Assembly: GCF_900519355.1 (NCBI RefSeq)
Contig: NZ_ULHE01000002.1
Span: forward strand, 62,001 to 126,000
Length of the DNA stretch: 64,000 nucleotides
DNA from: Corynebacterium lactis
Lineage (GTDB): Bacteria > Actinomycetota > Actinomycetes > Mycobacteriales > Mycobacteriaceae
Direction of reading: 5' to 3'
The notes beneath the pieces are model-generated. The model saw only the letters and a list, made by a program, of their open reading frames with translations, did not search any database and was not told where the DNA came from. Below, in pieces: positions 10,708 through 21,036 of this stretch (positions are counted from its first letter, which is position 1; the number at the start of each line of letters is the position of its first letter). The position numbers and the translations under genes were made by a program.

Positions 10708-12993
10708 ATGCGCGTAACCGCTCGTTTCCTCCGTGGCCGTGCCGACCTCAACCGTCGCCGGTCACGGGCGATCACCGCAATCCTGGCCCTTCCGGCCGCA
10801 CTGGCTCTAGGTGCCCCGCTCGCGGTGGCGGCGCCAGGGCAGACTAGCCAGCAGAACCTCCCCAGCTATCAGGAGGTTACCGGCCAGAACAAGGCGCAGA
10901 GTAACGACATCGACCCCAACGTCCGCGCTGGGGCGCAGGCTATCCTCGATGCCCTGGCCAAGGGCATGACTCCGGCGGATATCGCGCGCGCCACGGGCCA
11001 GCCGCAGGCCGTCGTGGACAAGGTCGCGCAGTCCCCAGAGGGGCAGCGGGCCGCTGGGCAAGTAAATCAGGCCAACCCGGCCGAGGCCCTGCAGGCGAAG
11101 CCGCTGGCAGGCGGTCTTGGCATGCCGAAGCCGATGCCCGGGCCTCCGCGCACGCCTTTCCGCACCGAGACGCCGTCGGTGGCTAACCTTCCCTCTGGTG
11201 TCAGCGTCCAGAAGCTCGACTGGTACACCGACCACCACGTCGTCGCGCATATTGTCTCCGCTGCAATGCCGGCAAAGCCAATCCAGGTGGAGATTCTGCT
11301 CCCGCGCGACTGGTACCGCGACCCGAGCCGCACCTTCCCGAGCGTTTACCACCTCGACGGCATGGCTTCCTTCGACGATTACTCCGGTTGGATTCGCGCC
11401 ACGAACATCGAGCGCTTCTACGAGGACAAGAACGTTCTCGTCGTCATGCCGGCGGGTGGCGAGTCCTCCTTCTACGCGGACTGGGACCAGCCTGACAACG
11501 GCAAGAATTACCAGTGGGAGACCTTCATCACGAAGGAGCTGGTCCCGGTCATCACCAACGGTTTCCGTGGCAACGACCAGCGCGGCATCTTCGGCATCTC
11601 CATGGGCGCGACTGGCGCGTACAACATCGCCGCGCACACCCCGGACCTGTGGAAGTTCGCGGGTAGCCTCTCGGGCTACCTGGACACCAGCTCGCCGGGA
11701 ATGCCCCAGGCGCTATCGGTCGCGATGAAGAACTCCGGCGGTTACGACGCCACCAAGATGTGGGGTCCGCTGGGATCGCAGCGCTGGAAGGACAACGACC
11801 CGAAGCAGAATATCGAGAAGTACAAGGGCATGGCCCTCTACATCTCCGCGGGCAACGGCAACACCGGCGAGTGGGACGTTCCCTCCGCGGTCGACCCGAC
11901 GAAGCCCGACAACCCGACCGGGTTTGCGCTCGAGGTGCTCTCCCGCATGACCAGCGAGACCTTCCTGCGCAACGCCCGCGAGGCAGGCCTGAACCCCGTC
12001 GTCAACTTCCGCAGCTCCGGCACGCACTCCTGGCCCTACTGGCAGTTCGAGGTCAGCCAGGCCTGGCCGACGCTGGCCGACGCCCTCGCCCTGCCGGAAT
12101 CTGATCGCGGTGCCGTATGCCGTGTTGGGGGAGACATTGAAAAGGCCGTGGCATCGTTGCCGGGCATTGGCACCTGTCTCTCGGACGAATACGACGCCGG
12201 CAAGGGTGGCGTGAAGCAGGACTTCACTGGCGGTACGGCGTACTGGCACCCGGATTCGGGAGCCCGAGTAGTGTGGGGTCGCATCGGTTCCCGGTACAAC
12301 GAGCTTGGTGGCCCGACCTCGGCGCTCGGCTTCCCGCTGACCAACGAGCTCGCCACCCCGGACGGGAAGGGCCGTTTCGTTCACTTCCAGAACGGCTCGA
12401 TCTACTGGACCCCTGAGGGCGGAGCCCACGAGGTGATGGGCGACATGATGAACGCCTGGGGCGCCTCCGGCTGGGAAACTGGCCCGCTGGGCTACCCGAC
12501 CGGCAACCGACGTGACATTCCGGGTGGCGTCGCACAGGACTTCGCCGGTGGCACGCTGGTGAAGATCGGTGAGGAAGCGCCACGCATGGTTCGCGGCGAG
12601 ATTGGCAAGAAGTACCAAGAGCTCGGCGGCGCCGGCTCCGACCTGGGCCTTCCGGTCGACGCGGACGAGCAGAAGCTGGCCCGTGGAGCCTTCCAGCGCT
12701 TCGAGCACGGTGCCATCTACTGGACCCCGGAGACCGGCGCCCAGACGATTTCCAATGGCGACATCGCCGACCACTGGGCCAAGACCGGGTACGAAAACGG
12801 CCCGTTCGGCTGCCCGCTCGGCCCGGTTCGCCCGGTCCGCGCCGGCGGGCTGGAGCAGGAGTTCCAGGGCGGCTGGATTAGGCAGCTCAACGGCAAGATC
12901 GTCGAAAGCCGCAACGAGCCCCAGGCGGCGCCCGCTGCGCCCGCCACACCGGCTGCGCCCGCCCCGGCCCCGCAAGGTGAGGAGAATAAGTAA
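10708..12993 (+). CDS. Mycolyltransferase with C-terminal LGFP repeats (Cop1/Csp1/PS1-like)
   Basis: Major secreted mycolyltransferase of 761 residues. It has an N-terminal signal (about 1-42), an Ala/Gln-rich linker with GMTPADIARATGQPQAVVD, and the esterase domain from about 170 to 460 with GISMGATG (Ser about 298) and SGTHSWPYW (His about 440). Four LGFP-type repeats follow from about 500 to 735 (for example LGGPTSALGFPLTNE), expected to bind the cell wall, and the end is a Pro/Ala-rich tail. The order matches C. glutamicum cop1. The stop TAA overlaps the ATG of the next lipoprotein gene by one base. The catalytic residues look intact. Confidence 0.95.
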   Translation: MRVTARFLRGRADLNRRRSRAITAILALPAALALGAPLAVAAPGQTSQQNLPSYQEVTGQNKAQSNDIDPNVRAGAQAILDALAKGMTPADIARATGQPQAVVDKVAQSPEGQRAAGQVNQANPAEALQAKPLAGGLGMPKPMPGPPRTPFRTETPSVANLPSGVSVQKLDWYTDHHVVAHIVSAAMPAKPIQVEILLPRDWYRDPSRTFPSVYHLDGMASFDDYSGWIRATNIERFYEDKNVLVVMPAGGESSFYADWDQPDNGKNYQWETFITKELVPVITNGFRGNDQRGIFGISMGATGAYNIAAHTPDLWKFAGSLSGYLDTSSPGMPQALSVAMKNSGGYDATKMWGPLGSQRWKDNDPKQNIEKYKGMALYISAGNGNTGEWDVPSAVDPTKPDNPTGFALEVLSRMTSETFLRNAREAGLNPVVNFRSSGTHSWPYWQFEVSQAWPTLADALALPESDRGAVCRVGGDIEKAVASLPGIGTCLSDEYDAGKGGVKQDFTGGTAYWHPDSGARVVWGRIGSRYNELGGPTSALGFPLTNELATPDGKGRFVHFQNGSIYWTPEGGAHEVMGDMMNAWGASGWETGPLGYPTGNRRDIPGGVAQDFAGGTLVKIGEEAPRMVRGEIGKKYQELGGAGSDLGLPVDADEQKLARGAFQRFEHGAIYWTPETGAQTISNGDIADHWAKTGYENGPFGCPLGPVRPVRAGGLEQEFQGGWIRQLNGKIVESRNEPQAAPAAPATPAAPAPAPQGEENK

Positions 12994-13472
12994 TGCGTCG
13001 CTCACTGGCACTCGCGTCCGCAGCGCTGCTGGCCTTCGGCATTGCCGCGTGCGGCGGTTCCACGGTTGATTCCGCGGACGTGACTACTTCCGCGAAATCG
13101 TCGTCGACCTCGGCCGCCTCGACGTCGCAAAGCGAGGAAAAGAGCAAGCAGCGCGGCACGAGCCGACAGGATCCGGAGATCAACGAGCCGGGCGCAAAGC
13201 GCGTCGACGAGGCGCCGGACGGGCACATGCCGCTATCCGACGCCGACGGCGCGTACCTCGACGACCTGATTGCGGCCAAGGTCGATGTGCAAGGCGTTGA
13301 GGACCAGCTCATCGGAGCTGGGCGTGCGACCTGTGCGGATACTCCGGAGGCTGATCGTAAGGCAATGGCCGATGCGATGGCGGGGCAGCTCATCGCGCAG
13401 GGGCGCACCAAGGCTGAGGCATCGGCAGTGTCAAGCGCCATTGCCAAAGCGGCCAAGAAAGCGTATTGCTAG
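12993..13472 (+). CDS. DUF732-like lipoprotein
   Basis: Exported 159-residue lipoprotein: LAFGIAAC near residue 20 is a good lipobox. A Ser/Thr/Lys-rich disordered linker runs to about residue 75, then a small helical domain of about 80 residues carries two Cys (ATCADTP and the final YC) that probably form a disulfide, as in DUF732 proteins. The function is unknown. It is coupled to the LGFP mycolyltransferase (TAATG) and ends 5 bases before the esterase gene, so the three genes form one operon. Confidence 0.8.
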   Translation: MRRSLALASAALLAFGIAACGGSTVDSADVTTSAKSSSTSAASTSQSEEKSKQRGTSRQDPEINEPGAKRVDEAPDGHMPLSDADGAYLDDLIAAKVDVQGVEDQLIGAGRATCADTPEADRKAMADAMAGQLIAQGRTKAEASAVSSAIAKAAKKAYC

Positions 13473-13477
13473 CTCTC

Positions 13478-14419
13478 ATGCGTAAAGTCCTCACGGTATT
13501 GGCCGTCATCGTCCTGGTGGTTGCGATTGGCCTGGGAGCGGGTATGTGGCTCACGGGCCAAAACACGGGCAACAGCGGCGGCAACGGCCCCGTACCAAGC
13601 ACCGGCGGTGGCGAAGGCGGCGTCCTCGCGCAGCAGCCCGAGTGGTGCCCCGCGGTTGAGGTGATCTCCGTGCCCGGCACCGCCGAATCGCGTGCCGACG
13701 ACAACCCCACGGCCCCGACGGCGAACCCGAATTCGCTGCTTCTGGGCGTTACCAATCCGTTGAGTGCGTCCTACTCTCCGAAGGACGTGAAGGTGTGGAC
13801 GACGCCGTACCCCGCGCAGATTAAGACGCATCAGATGCCGGACCAGCTCACTTACGACGACTCTCAGGCCGTCGGCCGCGATGTGACGGCCAAGGAAATG
13901 TCGGACCTGCATGCGCAGTGCCCGCTGACGAACTTCGTGATGATGGGTTTCTCGCAGGGCGCGGCCATCGCCGGTGACCTTGCGGAGCAGATCGGCGCCG
14001 GGAATGGCCCGGTTCCGGCGGAGCGCGTGTCCGGTGTGGCGCTGCTGGGCGACCCGCGTCGCAACCCGAGCCAGGGCGTCAACGAGAATGTTCAGCTGTC
14101 GGGAGTGGGCATCGAGTTGTCGCTGCAACCGGTATCGCCGATCGTTTCAGCGGTTGTCCCCGGTGCGACGATGCGAGGGCCACGCGGTGGTTTTGGCCCG
14201 CTGAATGACCGTGTCCACAACGTGTGTGTCCCGGGCGATTCCTTCTGCGATGTGCCTCCGGCGGTCCCGGATGCCATCGCGCGCGCTAACGAGATGCTCG
14301 CGATGGCCGGCGCGCATGCGACCTACGCCGTTAATGACGCTGCGATCCCAGGGACCACGCCGATCGCGTGGACCGAGGGCTGGGCGCGCGCATTGATCGA
14401 CCAGGCGATGGCGCGGTAG
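13478..14419 (+). CDS. Cutinase-like serine esterase/thioesterase (Culp6 / Rv3802c type)
   Basis: Envelope-anchored alpha/beta-hydrolase of 313 residues with an N-terminal membrane anchor (about 3-25) and a Gly/Ser-rich linker. GFSQGAA (Ser about 158) is the nucleophile motif; several Cys and the Asp/His-containing NVCVPGDSFCDVP follow as in cutinase-like proteins. In M. tuberculosis Rv3802c, an essential phospholipase/thioesterase linked to mycolate control, directly precedes fadD32-pks13-accD4. Here the downstream gene is instead a TM2-domain protein. The start is ATG 13478 (MRKVLTV), 5 bases after the preceding stop. Confidence 0.88.
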   Translation: MRKVLTVLAVIVLVVAIGLGAGMWLTGQNTGNSGGNGPVPSTGGGEGGVLAQQPEWCPAVEVISVPGTAESRADDNPTAPTANPNSLLLGVTNPLSASYSPKDVKVWTTPYPAQIKTHQMPDQLTYDDSQAVGRDVTAKEMSDLHAQCPLTNFVMMGFSQGAAIAGDLAEQIGAGNGPVPAERVSGVALLGDPRRNPSQGVNENVQLSGVGIELSLQPVSPIVSAVVPGATMRGPRGGFGPLNDRVHNVCVPGDSFCDVPPAVPDAIARANEMLAMAGAHATYAVNDAAIPGTTPIAWTEGWARALIDQAMAR

Positions 14420-14715
14420 ATAAGGCTGTCGCGGTTGGCTGGACAGTTTCGATTGAGCGGACTGTTCCGGTTGGTTGTTCTTGGCGCGCAGAATATATTT
14501 TGGCCTACAAAGTAGGTGCTGGTGCACTAAATCGGGAGCATGTGCCGACTTTGTTCTGTCTCCCTATTGGGGTAATCGACTGTTACCTACTCAATTTTGC
14601 GTTAGAGTATGACGGAAATTATTTTCACAAGTGGTAGCGCAGGCGATTCCTGCGTGCGTCCGGGTGCCAGCTCGAGCGTTCCTACTCGGCGATTTTAGGA
14701 AAGGCCTACACGCGA
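14420..14715. promoter_or_regulatory. Promoter/leader of the TM2 gene; usual site of fadD32-pks13-accD
   Basis: No coding sequence is supported in these 296 bases. The second half is AT-rich, with TAGAGT (14603-14608) as a likely -10 and a candidate upstream element in TTACCTACTC. The leader forms a small hairpin (CGCAGG/CCTGCG around 14638-14653), and AGGAAAGG at 14697-14704 is the ribosome site of the next gene. I see no remnant of the condensase genes. Confidence 0.5.
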
Positions 14716-15189
14716 ATGACTAACCCCTACGGTAACTACAACAAGGATGGGCTTCCGGTCACGGGCGGCAACCCGTGGGACGCTCCCTCCACCCCGCAGC
14801 CGTACGGTGGCGTGCAGAACCACCAGCCGGCTTTTCCTCAGCCGCAGGCTAACTTCAACCAGACCCCGGGGTCGGCGGGATTCAACTCGACGATCAACAT
14901 CATGAATAATGCGCCGAGCGGCCCGGTGACCTCTCCGAAGTCGAAGGTCGCCGCTATTCTGCTGTGCTTCTTCCTCGGCGGTATTGGTGCGCACAACTTC
15001 TACCTCGGACACAGTGGGCGAGGTATTGCTCAGCTCCTCCTCACCATCTTTGGCTGGGCCACCGCGATTATCTTTGTCGGATTCTTCCTGCTTGCTGCGG
15101 TTTCCATTTGGGTTCTGGTCGATTTCGTCATGCTCATTATCGGAAGCGGCTCGTACAAGTACGACTCTGAGGGCCGCCTGCTGAACTAG
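14716..15189 (+). CDS. TM2-domain membrane protein
   Basis: A 157-residue protein with a Pro/Gln/Asn-rich N-terminal half (about 1-75) and a C-terminal TM2 domain: SPKSKVAAILLCFFLGGIGAHNFYLG, a GRGIAQLL turn and a second hydrophobic helix ending in LVDFVMLIIGSGSYKYDSEGR. The family has no settled function. The gene has its own promoter and a strong terminator, so it is monocistronic. It occupies the place where the mycolate condensase genes are normally found. Confidence 0.9.
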   Translation: MTNPYGNYNKDGLPVTGGNPWDAPSTPQPYGGVQNHQPAFPQPQANFNQTPGSAGFNSTINIMNNAPSGPVTSPKSKVAAILLCFFLGGIGAHNFYLGHSGRGIAQLLLTIFGWATAIIFVGFFLLAAVSIWVLVDFVMLIIGSGSYKYDSEGRLLN

Positions 15190-15243
15190 GCGCTGTTTCG
15201 TCGGCCGGGATAAAAGAGCTCGAGAAACCATAACGACGCCACA

Positions 15244-15281
15244 GGGCGGATTGGGTAATCTTGCCCAATCCGCCCTTTTTC
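15244..15281 (+). terminator. Intrinsic terminator after the TM2 gene
   Basis: GGGCGGATTGGG (15244-15255) and CCCAATCCGCCC (15264-15275) pair perfectly over 12 bp with an 8-base loop and are followed by TTTTT. The T-run is on the plus strand only, so it serves the TM2 transcript. Confidence 0.93.
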
Positions 15282-15321
15282 GTGAGAAGACGATGCCTAC
15301 GAGCGCCCCCGCCAAACCCGC

Positions 15322-16686
15322 CTAGTTGCGGAACCCGTGCACCGGCGCGGGGATGTAACCGCCGCGGGCGATGAACTCGGCGTTGCCCTTGTGATTGACG
15401 TCGATGACTGGTGCGTAGCCGAGCAGACCACCGAAGTTGACCTCATCGCCCGGCTTCGTGCCGGGCACCGGGATGAGGCGGGCTGCGGTGGTCTTGTGGT
15501 TCATGACGCCGATCGCGGCCTCATCAGCGATCATGCCGGCGATGGTGGTGGCCGGGGTATCGCCCGGAATGGCGATCATGTCGAAGCCCACCGAGCAGAT
15601 CGAGGTCATCGCCTCCAGCTTGTCCATGCTGATGGACCCGGCCCGGACCGCGTCGATCATGCCCTTGTCCTCGGAGACCGGGATGAAGGAGCCGGACAAC
15701 CCGCCCACGCGCGAGCAGGCCATGAGGCCGCCCTTCTTCACCGCGTCGTTAAGCAGCGCGAGGGCGGCGGTGGTGCCGTGCGTGCCCACCTGGTCGAGGC
15801 CCATGTGCTCGAGGATGTGGGCCACGGAGTCGCCCATCTCGGCGGTCGGCGCCAGCGAAAGGTCGACGATGCCGAACGGCACGCCGAGGCGCTCGGCCGC
15901 CATCGTGCCGACCAGCTGGCCGGTGCGGGTGATCTTGAAGGCGGCCTTCTTGATCTCCTCGGCCACGTCGTTGAGGCTGGCTCCCTGCAGGTCGCCGAGC
16001 GCGCGGTCGACCACGCCGGGGCCCGAGACACCGACGGAGACCACGCAGTCCGGCTCCTCGATGCCGTGGAACGCGCCCGCCATGAAGGGGTTGTCGCCCA
16101 CCGCGTTTGCGAAGACGACCAGCTTCGCGCAGGCGATGGAGCTGCGATCCGCCGTGGCCGCCGCCGCCTCCTTGACCACCTCGCCCATGCGCGCGACCGC
16201 GTTCATGTTAATCCCCGCGCGTGACGACGCAATGTTGACGGAGCTGCACACCAGTTGCGTCTCTGTGAGCGCCTCGGGAATGGAGTTGATCAGGCGGTTC
16301 TCGCTGGTGGTGGCGCCCTTTTCCACGAGCGCCGAGTAGCCGCCAAGGAAGTTGACGCCGGTGTCGCGGGCCGCGCGGTCCAGCGCCCGAGCCACCTCGA
16401 CGGGGTTGCCCTCGCAGCCGGCCGTGACCAGCGCGATCGGGGTGACCGAGATGCGCTTGTTCACAATCGGGATGCCGAGCTCGGCCTCGATGCCCTCGCA
16501 CACCTCGACCAGCCGGGACGCCTGGCGAGTGACGCGGTCGTAGACGGCCTGCGCGGTGGCGGCCATGTCGGTGCGGGCGCATTCCAGCAGGGAAATGCCC
16601 ATCGTGACCGTCCGGATATCCAGGCGGTACTTCTCGATCATGTCGATCGTGTCCAGGAACTTGGCCTGCGCGAACTTGAAGTCCAT
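15322..16686 (-). CDS. PFL-like / DUF711 (UPF0210) family protein
   Basis: Cytosolic protein of 454 residues, full length for the UPF0210/DUF711 family, with conserved stretches such as [30 protein letters not shown] and [14 protein letters not shown]. The fold is related to pyruvate formate-lyase-like and ketoacyl synthase-like proteins, but the biochemical role is not established. It lies 15 bases downstream of an ACT-domain gene on the same strand. This ACT + UPF0210 pairing is conserved in many bacteria and suggests that the small partner senses a ligand. Confidence 0.9.
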   Translation of the reverse strand: MDFKFAQAKFLDTIDMIEKYRLDIRTVTMGISLLECARTDMAATAQAVYDRVTRQASRLVEVCEGIEAELGIPIVNKRISVTPIALVTAGCEGNPVEVARALDRAARDTGVNFLGGYSALVEKGATTSENRLINSIPEALTETQLVCSSVNIASSRAGINMNAVARMGEVVKEAAAATADRSSIACAKLVVFANAVGDNPFMAGAFHGIEEPDCVVSVGVSGPGVVDRALGDLQGASLNDVAEEIKKAAFKITRTGQLVGTMAAERLGVPFGIVDLSLAPTAEMGDSVAHILEHMGLDQVGTHGTTAALALLNDAVKKGGLMACSRVGGLSGSFIPVSEDKGMIDAVRAGSISMDKLEAMTSICSVGFDMIAIPGDTPATTIAGMIADEAAIGVMNHKTTAARLIPVPGTKPGDEVNFGGLLGYAPVIDVNHKGNAEFIARGGYIPAPVHGFRN

Positions 16687-16701
16687 ACGTGCTCGCCCCG
16701 C

Positions 16702-16971
16702 CTAGATCTCGTTGACAGCGTTAAAGATGGCCTCCGACTGGATGCGGATCACCAGCGCCTCCCGCTTGCCGACGCTGTCCATATGGTCCTGGAGCTCGCT
16801 AATCGGGGTAGCCTTCTCGTCGAATTCGACGCGGAGGATCATGGTGAACCATTTGTCCATGAGGGTCTGGGAGACATCGACGATGTTGACGTCCTGCTCC
16901 GCCAGGGCAGCAGTGACGGCGGCGATGATTCCGGTGTGGTCCTCGCCGGTGACGGTAATGATGGCAAACAT
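16702..16971 (-). CDS. ACT-domain protein (UPF0237)
   Basis: Small cytosolic ligand-binding protein of 89 residues, one complete ACT domain with the opening FAIITVTGEDHTGIIAAVTAALAE and a second strand-helix unit ending IFNAVNEI. ACT domains usually bind amino acids or related small molecules. The gene directly precedes the DUF711 gene with a 15-base gap, so the two are co-transcribed. Confidence 0.9.
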   Translation of the reverse strand: MFAIITVTGEDHTGIIAAVTAALAEQDVNIVDVSQTLMDKWFTMILRVEFDEKATPISELQDHMDSVGKREALVIRIQSEAIFNAVNEI

Positions 16972-17272
16972 GTACCCAAGTCTAGTGGGCGGGTGCGCAG
17001 GGAGAGAGCGCCCGTGGCCTTAGCGGGCGCGTGTGCGGGGTGGGCGCAGCCGAATGCACTGTAGCGCTCGTTCGTGACTTTAGAGCAGCCGATACCGTGG
17101 GCTACAGTCACCAGCCAGCGCTAAAGTGCCGAGTGGCTGAACCAGACAGCGCTAAAGTGCCCGGTAGCCGAGCGCGAGCTAATGAGAGCTAAAACGCCCC
17201 CAAGGCCCCGAGTCAGTCGGGGGATGAGGGCGTTTCGGGGCGTCGTAAAGCAGTGTAAAGCGGACTCGCGGA
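16972..17272. other. Intergenic stretch with a 15-bp direct repeat and a terminator
   Basis: These 301 bases hold no gene. CAGCGCTAAAGTGCC occurs at 17116-17130 and again at 17147-17161. AAACGCCC (17192-17199) pairs with GGGCGTTT (17228-17235), and inside it CCCCGA (17206-17211) pairs with TCGGGG (17217-17222). On the minus strand the outer stem ends in GCGTTTTAG, giving a terminator for the peptide transporter gene that ends at 17273. Confidence 0.6.
17190..17236 (-). terminator. Terminator of the peptide transporter gene
   Basis: A two-part stem-loop (outer 8 bp, inner 6 bp) lies about 40 bases past the minus-strand stop, with a TTTT run on that strand. Confidence 0.7.
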
Positions 17273-18775
<1,503 letters not shown>

Positions 18776-18805
18776 AGGTCAATAATTGCGCGTTGTGAGC
18801 CAAAT

Positions 18806-18842
18806 TAAAAACCGTCGGAGGCATTTTTCCTCTGACGGTTGT
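18806..18842 (-). terminator. Terminator after the DUF3054 gene
   Basis: AACCGTCGGAGG (18810-18821) pairs with CCTCTGACGGTT (18829-18840), 12 bp with one wobble. On the minus strand it is followed by TTTTTAATTT, placing it about 50-80 bases after the DUF3054 stop and just ahead of the peptide transporter promoter. Confidence 0.85.
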
Positions 18843-18889
18843 GTTTTTGTGCGCCGTTTATGCGCTCTTTTATTGCTTGACGACGGCCC

Positions 18890-19261
18890 TTACGCCACGG
18901 TCTTGCGGGCCGCGGCGCCAGCTGCGCCGCGCCAGCCGAGCAGCAGGATTGCGCTCATGACGGATGCCACCAGAATGAATGACCAGTGCGGCACGGCGCC
19001 GTGGAGGATGGCCCAGATGCCGAGGCCCGCGACCACGGTGGCGACCCAGACCACCACGCCCGCCTTGACCGCGCGGGGGTTGGCCTGCTTCGCAATCAGG
19101 ACGGTGCCGATGATGACGCCGATGAAGAAGGGCCAGAAGGTGTCGGCGATATTGCCGAAAGTAAACGGATCAGCCGGGGTGTTGTGGGCGAGGCGGGCGA
19201 GCACCGCGAAAATAATGATCGCGATGGTGTCGATGATGAAGGTGGATACGCGGGTGTTCAT
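18890..19261 (-). CDS. DUF3054 small membrane protein
   Basis: A 123-residue protein with four predicted membrane helices (for example TFIIDTIAIIIFAVLARLAH and WSFILVASVMSAILLLGW). Short proteins of this type, common in actinobacteria, are called DUF3054; the function is unknown. Its ATG overlaps the stop of the upstream YbhN-like gene by 4 bases, so it is the last gene of the trmB-NYN-YbhN-DUF3054 operon, which ends at a strong terminator. Confidence 0.85.
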   Translation of the reverse strand: MNTRVSTFIIDTIAIIIFAVLARLAHNTPADPFTFGNIADTFWPFFIGVIIGTVLIAKQANPRAVKAGVVVWVATVVAGLGIWAILHGAVPHWSFILVASVMSAILLLGWRGAAGAAARKTVA

Positions 19262-20304
19262 GCCCCCAGTGTATCGGCCGCCTCGGCTTCCTTCTTGTGG
19301 TCGAAGCGCAGGAGGTAGACGATCCAGCCGACAATTGCGACGCCGACGAAGGAGACGATGCGGTAGACCAGGACCGCGGCGAAGGCCTCGGCTCCCGTCG
19401 TGCCGCCGGCGATGAGCGCCGCGGTGAGGACTGCCTCGACGGTGCCGACGCCGCCGGGCGTGGCCTGGACGAAGCCGGCCAGCTTGCCGGTGACAAAGGC
19501 CAGGAGGACCTTGGTGGCCGAGATGTCGTCGACGCCAATAGAGCGGATTGCGGCGTAGAGGCAGACAATTTCGGTGACCCAGTTCATGAAGGACCAGAAG
19601 AAGGAGACGCCCAGGACCTGCGGAGACAGCTTCACCGAGGTCAATTGGTTGACTACGCCGTGCAGGCGCGCCACGTCGGTGTCCTCCGGCTTCTTCCTGA
19701 TGCGGTTAACGATCCTCAGCCCCCACCCGCCAACGGCGTTCAAAATTGCCGGGTTTTGGGATAGTCGCCACAGTAGGGTCGTGGCCAGCAGTACCACGAT
19801 CGCGATTGCGATGAGCACCGCCGGGGCGTCCCCCTGGCCGACGAAGAAGAGACTGCCGATTCCCAGGAAAGCCAGGCCCAGGAAGGACAGTGCGCCGGAA
19901 AAGAGCACGAACCAGCTGACCAGGACGGCGGTGGCGCCCCATTCCATCATTCGTTTGATCTGCAGCGCCGTGCTGAATGCGGCGCCGCCCGGAACGGTCA
20001 CCGACCAGGCGTTCGAGGCCAGGACCAGGGCGTTTGTCTTGCGTCTTGTCGCAAACTGCACTCCGCCCGCGCGCAGGAGGAGTCGCATGACCTCCGCCAT
20101 CGAGAACAACGATGCCGCGACCGACACGACGGAGATCGCGAGCCACCAGGCGTCGATATGTGCCAGGATGCGCACGCCCTTCGTCACGACGGTCCAGTTA
20201 CGCGCCGTCAACACCGCCGCGACGACGAAGATGGCCACGGTGATTCCCCACCGCAGCCAGCCGGCGCCGGCGAGCTTCTTGAGCGCGTCTTTGAGTCGTG
20301 ACAT
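19258..20304 (-). CDS. YbhN/UPF0104-type integral membrane protein (lysyl-PG synthase TM-domain family)
   Basis: A 348-residue membrane protein with about eight helices, matching the flippase-like transmembrane part of lysylphosphatidylglycerol synthase/UPF0104 proteins. Conserved elements are ALVLASNAWSVTVPGGAAFS near residue 95 and GFVQATPGGVGTVEAVLTAAL near residue 270. No soluble aminoacyl-transferase domain is attached, so it probably moves a lipid or envelope precursor rather than synthesising it. It lies between NYN and DUF3054 in one operon. In C. glutamicum the MmpL-type exporter cmpL1 lies in this neighbourhood, but no MmpL gene is present here. Confidence 0.85.
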   Translation of the reverse strand: MSRLKDALKKLAGAGWLRWGITVAIFVVAAVLTARNWTVVTKGVRILAHIDAWWLAISVVSVAASLFSMAEVMRLLLRAGGVQFATRRKTNALVLASNAWSVTVPGGAAFSTALQIKRMMEWGATAVLVSWFVLFSGALSFLGLAFLGIGSLFFVGQGDAPAVLIAIAIVVLLATTLLWRLSQNPAILNAVGGWGLRIVNRIRKKPEDTDVARLHGVVNQLTSVKLSPQVLGVSFFWSFMNWVTEIVCLYAAIRSIGVDDISATKVLLAFVTGKLAGFVQATPGGVGTVEAVLTAALIAGGTTGAEAFAAVLVYRIVSFVGVAIVGWIVYLLRFDHKKEAEAADTLGA

Positions 20305-20313
20305 GGTCGCCGC

Positions 20314-21033
20314 TTAGTCGTGTTCCCTGCCGGATTCTTTACCGGCGTCTTTGGAGGCATCCTTACTAGCGCGGTCTTTAAGCAGCGAGGTGAGCGGGCG
20401 GAACGGCTGCAGCCATGCGCCACCTTCCGGCAGGCGGTCCAGGTCGACTCGGGGCAGCGGTTCGCGGAAGACGCCCTTGATTTCCTCGAGGTCGACAAAC
20501 CTGATCGCGTCGGAGGCCAGCGCCCAGGCGGCGTGCTCGTGGAAACCGATGACCGTGACCGGGATTCCCTCGGCCGCCAGCTTCTCCAGCAGCTCCTGGA
20601 AATTCTGGCCGTCCGCCGAGGCCACGACGACGCTGCGCAGCACACCCTCGTCGTAACGGCGCTGGATGTGCTCCAGCATGTCCGGGTCGACGTCGGTGTC
20701 CTCTTCCACCTTCGGCTTGGCGAACACCGCGAAGCCGACGTTCCGAAGCGCCTCCACCCACGGCCGAACGGTCTCGGCGGCGCCGACGCTGACGTTGGTA
20801 AACACGGTCGCTTCGGGCAGCACATCCGTACCGACGGCGTTGGAGACCCGCTCCGCCTCGTCGATAAGCCACTTGCCGACGGCGTCGAAGCGCGGCCGGT
20901 GGGCGGACGTCGGGCGCGACCCGAGGATGGCGCCGAGCCCCATGTCGAGGTTCGGGGCGTCCCACACGAGCAGGGCGGTGGGGTGGGTTTCGGCGGTGGT
21001 GTAGCTGGCGGAGTAGTTCTGCGTTGCGCTCAT
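20314..21033 (-). CDS. NYN-domain (PIN-like) putative RNase
   Basis: Cytosolic 239-residue protein, like mycobacterial Rv0207c. The NYN fold shows LVWDAPNLDMGLG (about 24-36) with the first acidic/Asn pair and VVVASADGQNFQELLEKLAAEGI (about 135-157), the family's SxDxxF-like motif. NYN proteins are Mg-dependent RNases in several systems, but the target of this branch is unknown. It follows trmB by 3 bases and precedes the YbhN-like gene by 9, so the three are co-transcribed. Confidence 0.85.
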   Translation of the reverse strand: MSATQNYSASYTTAETHPTALLVWDAPNLDMGLGAILGSRPTSAHRPRFDAVGKWLIDEAERVSNAVGTDVLPEATVFTNVSVGAAETVRPWVEALRNVGFAVFAKPKVEEDTDVDPDMLEHIQRRYDEGVLRSVVVASADGQNFQELLEKLAAEGIPVTVIGFHEHAAWALASDAIRFVDLEEIKGVFREPLPRVDLDRLPEGGAWLQPFRPLTSLLKDRASKDASKDAGKESGREHD

Positions 21034-21036
21034 GGC

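Noticed and set aside
17116..17161. A CRISPR-like array suggested by the repeated CAGCGCTAAAGTGCC
   Set aside because: Only two 15-bp copies, one irregular spacer and no cas genes.
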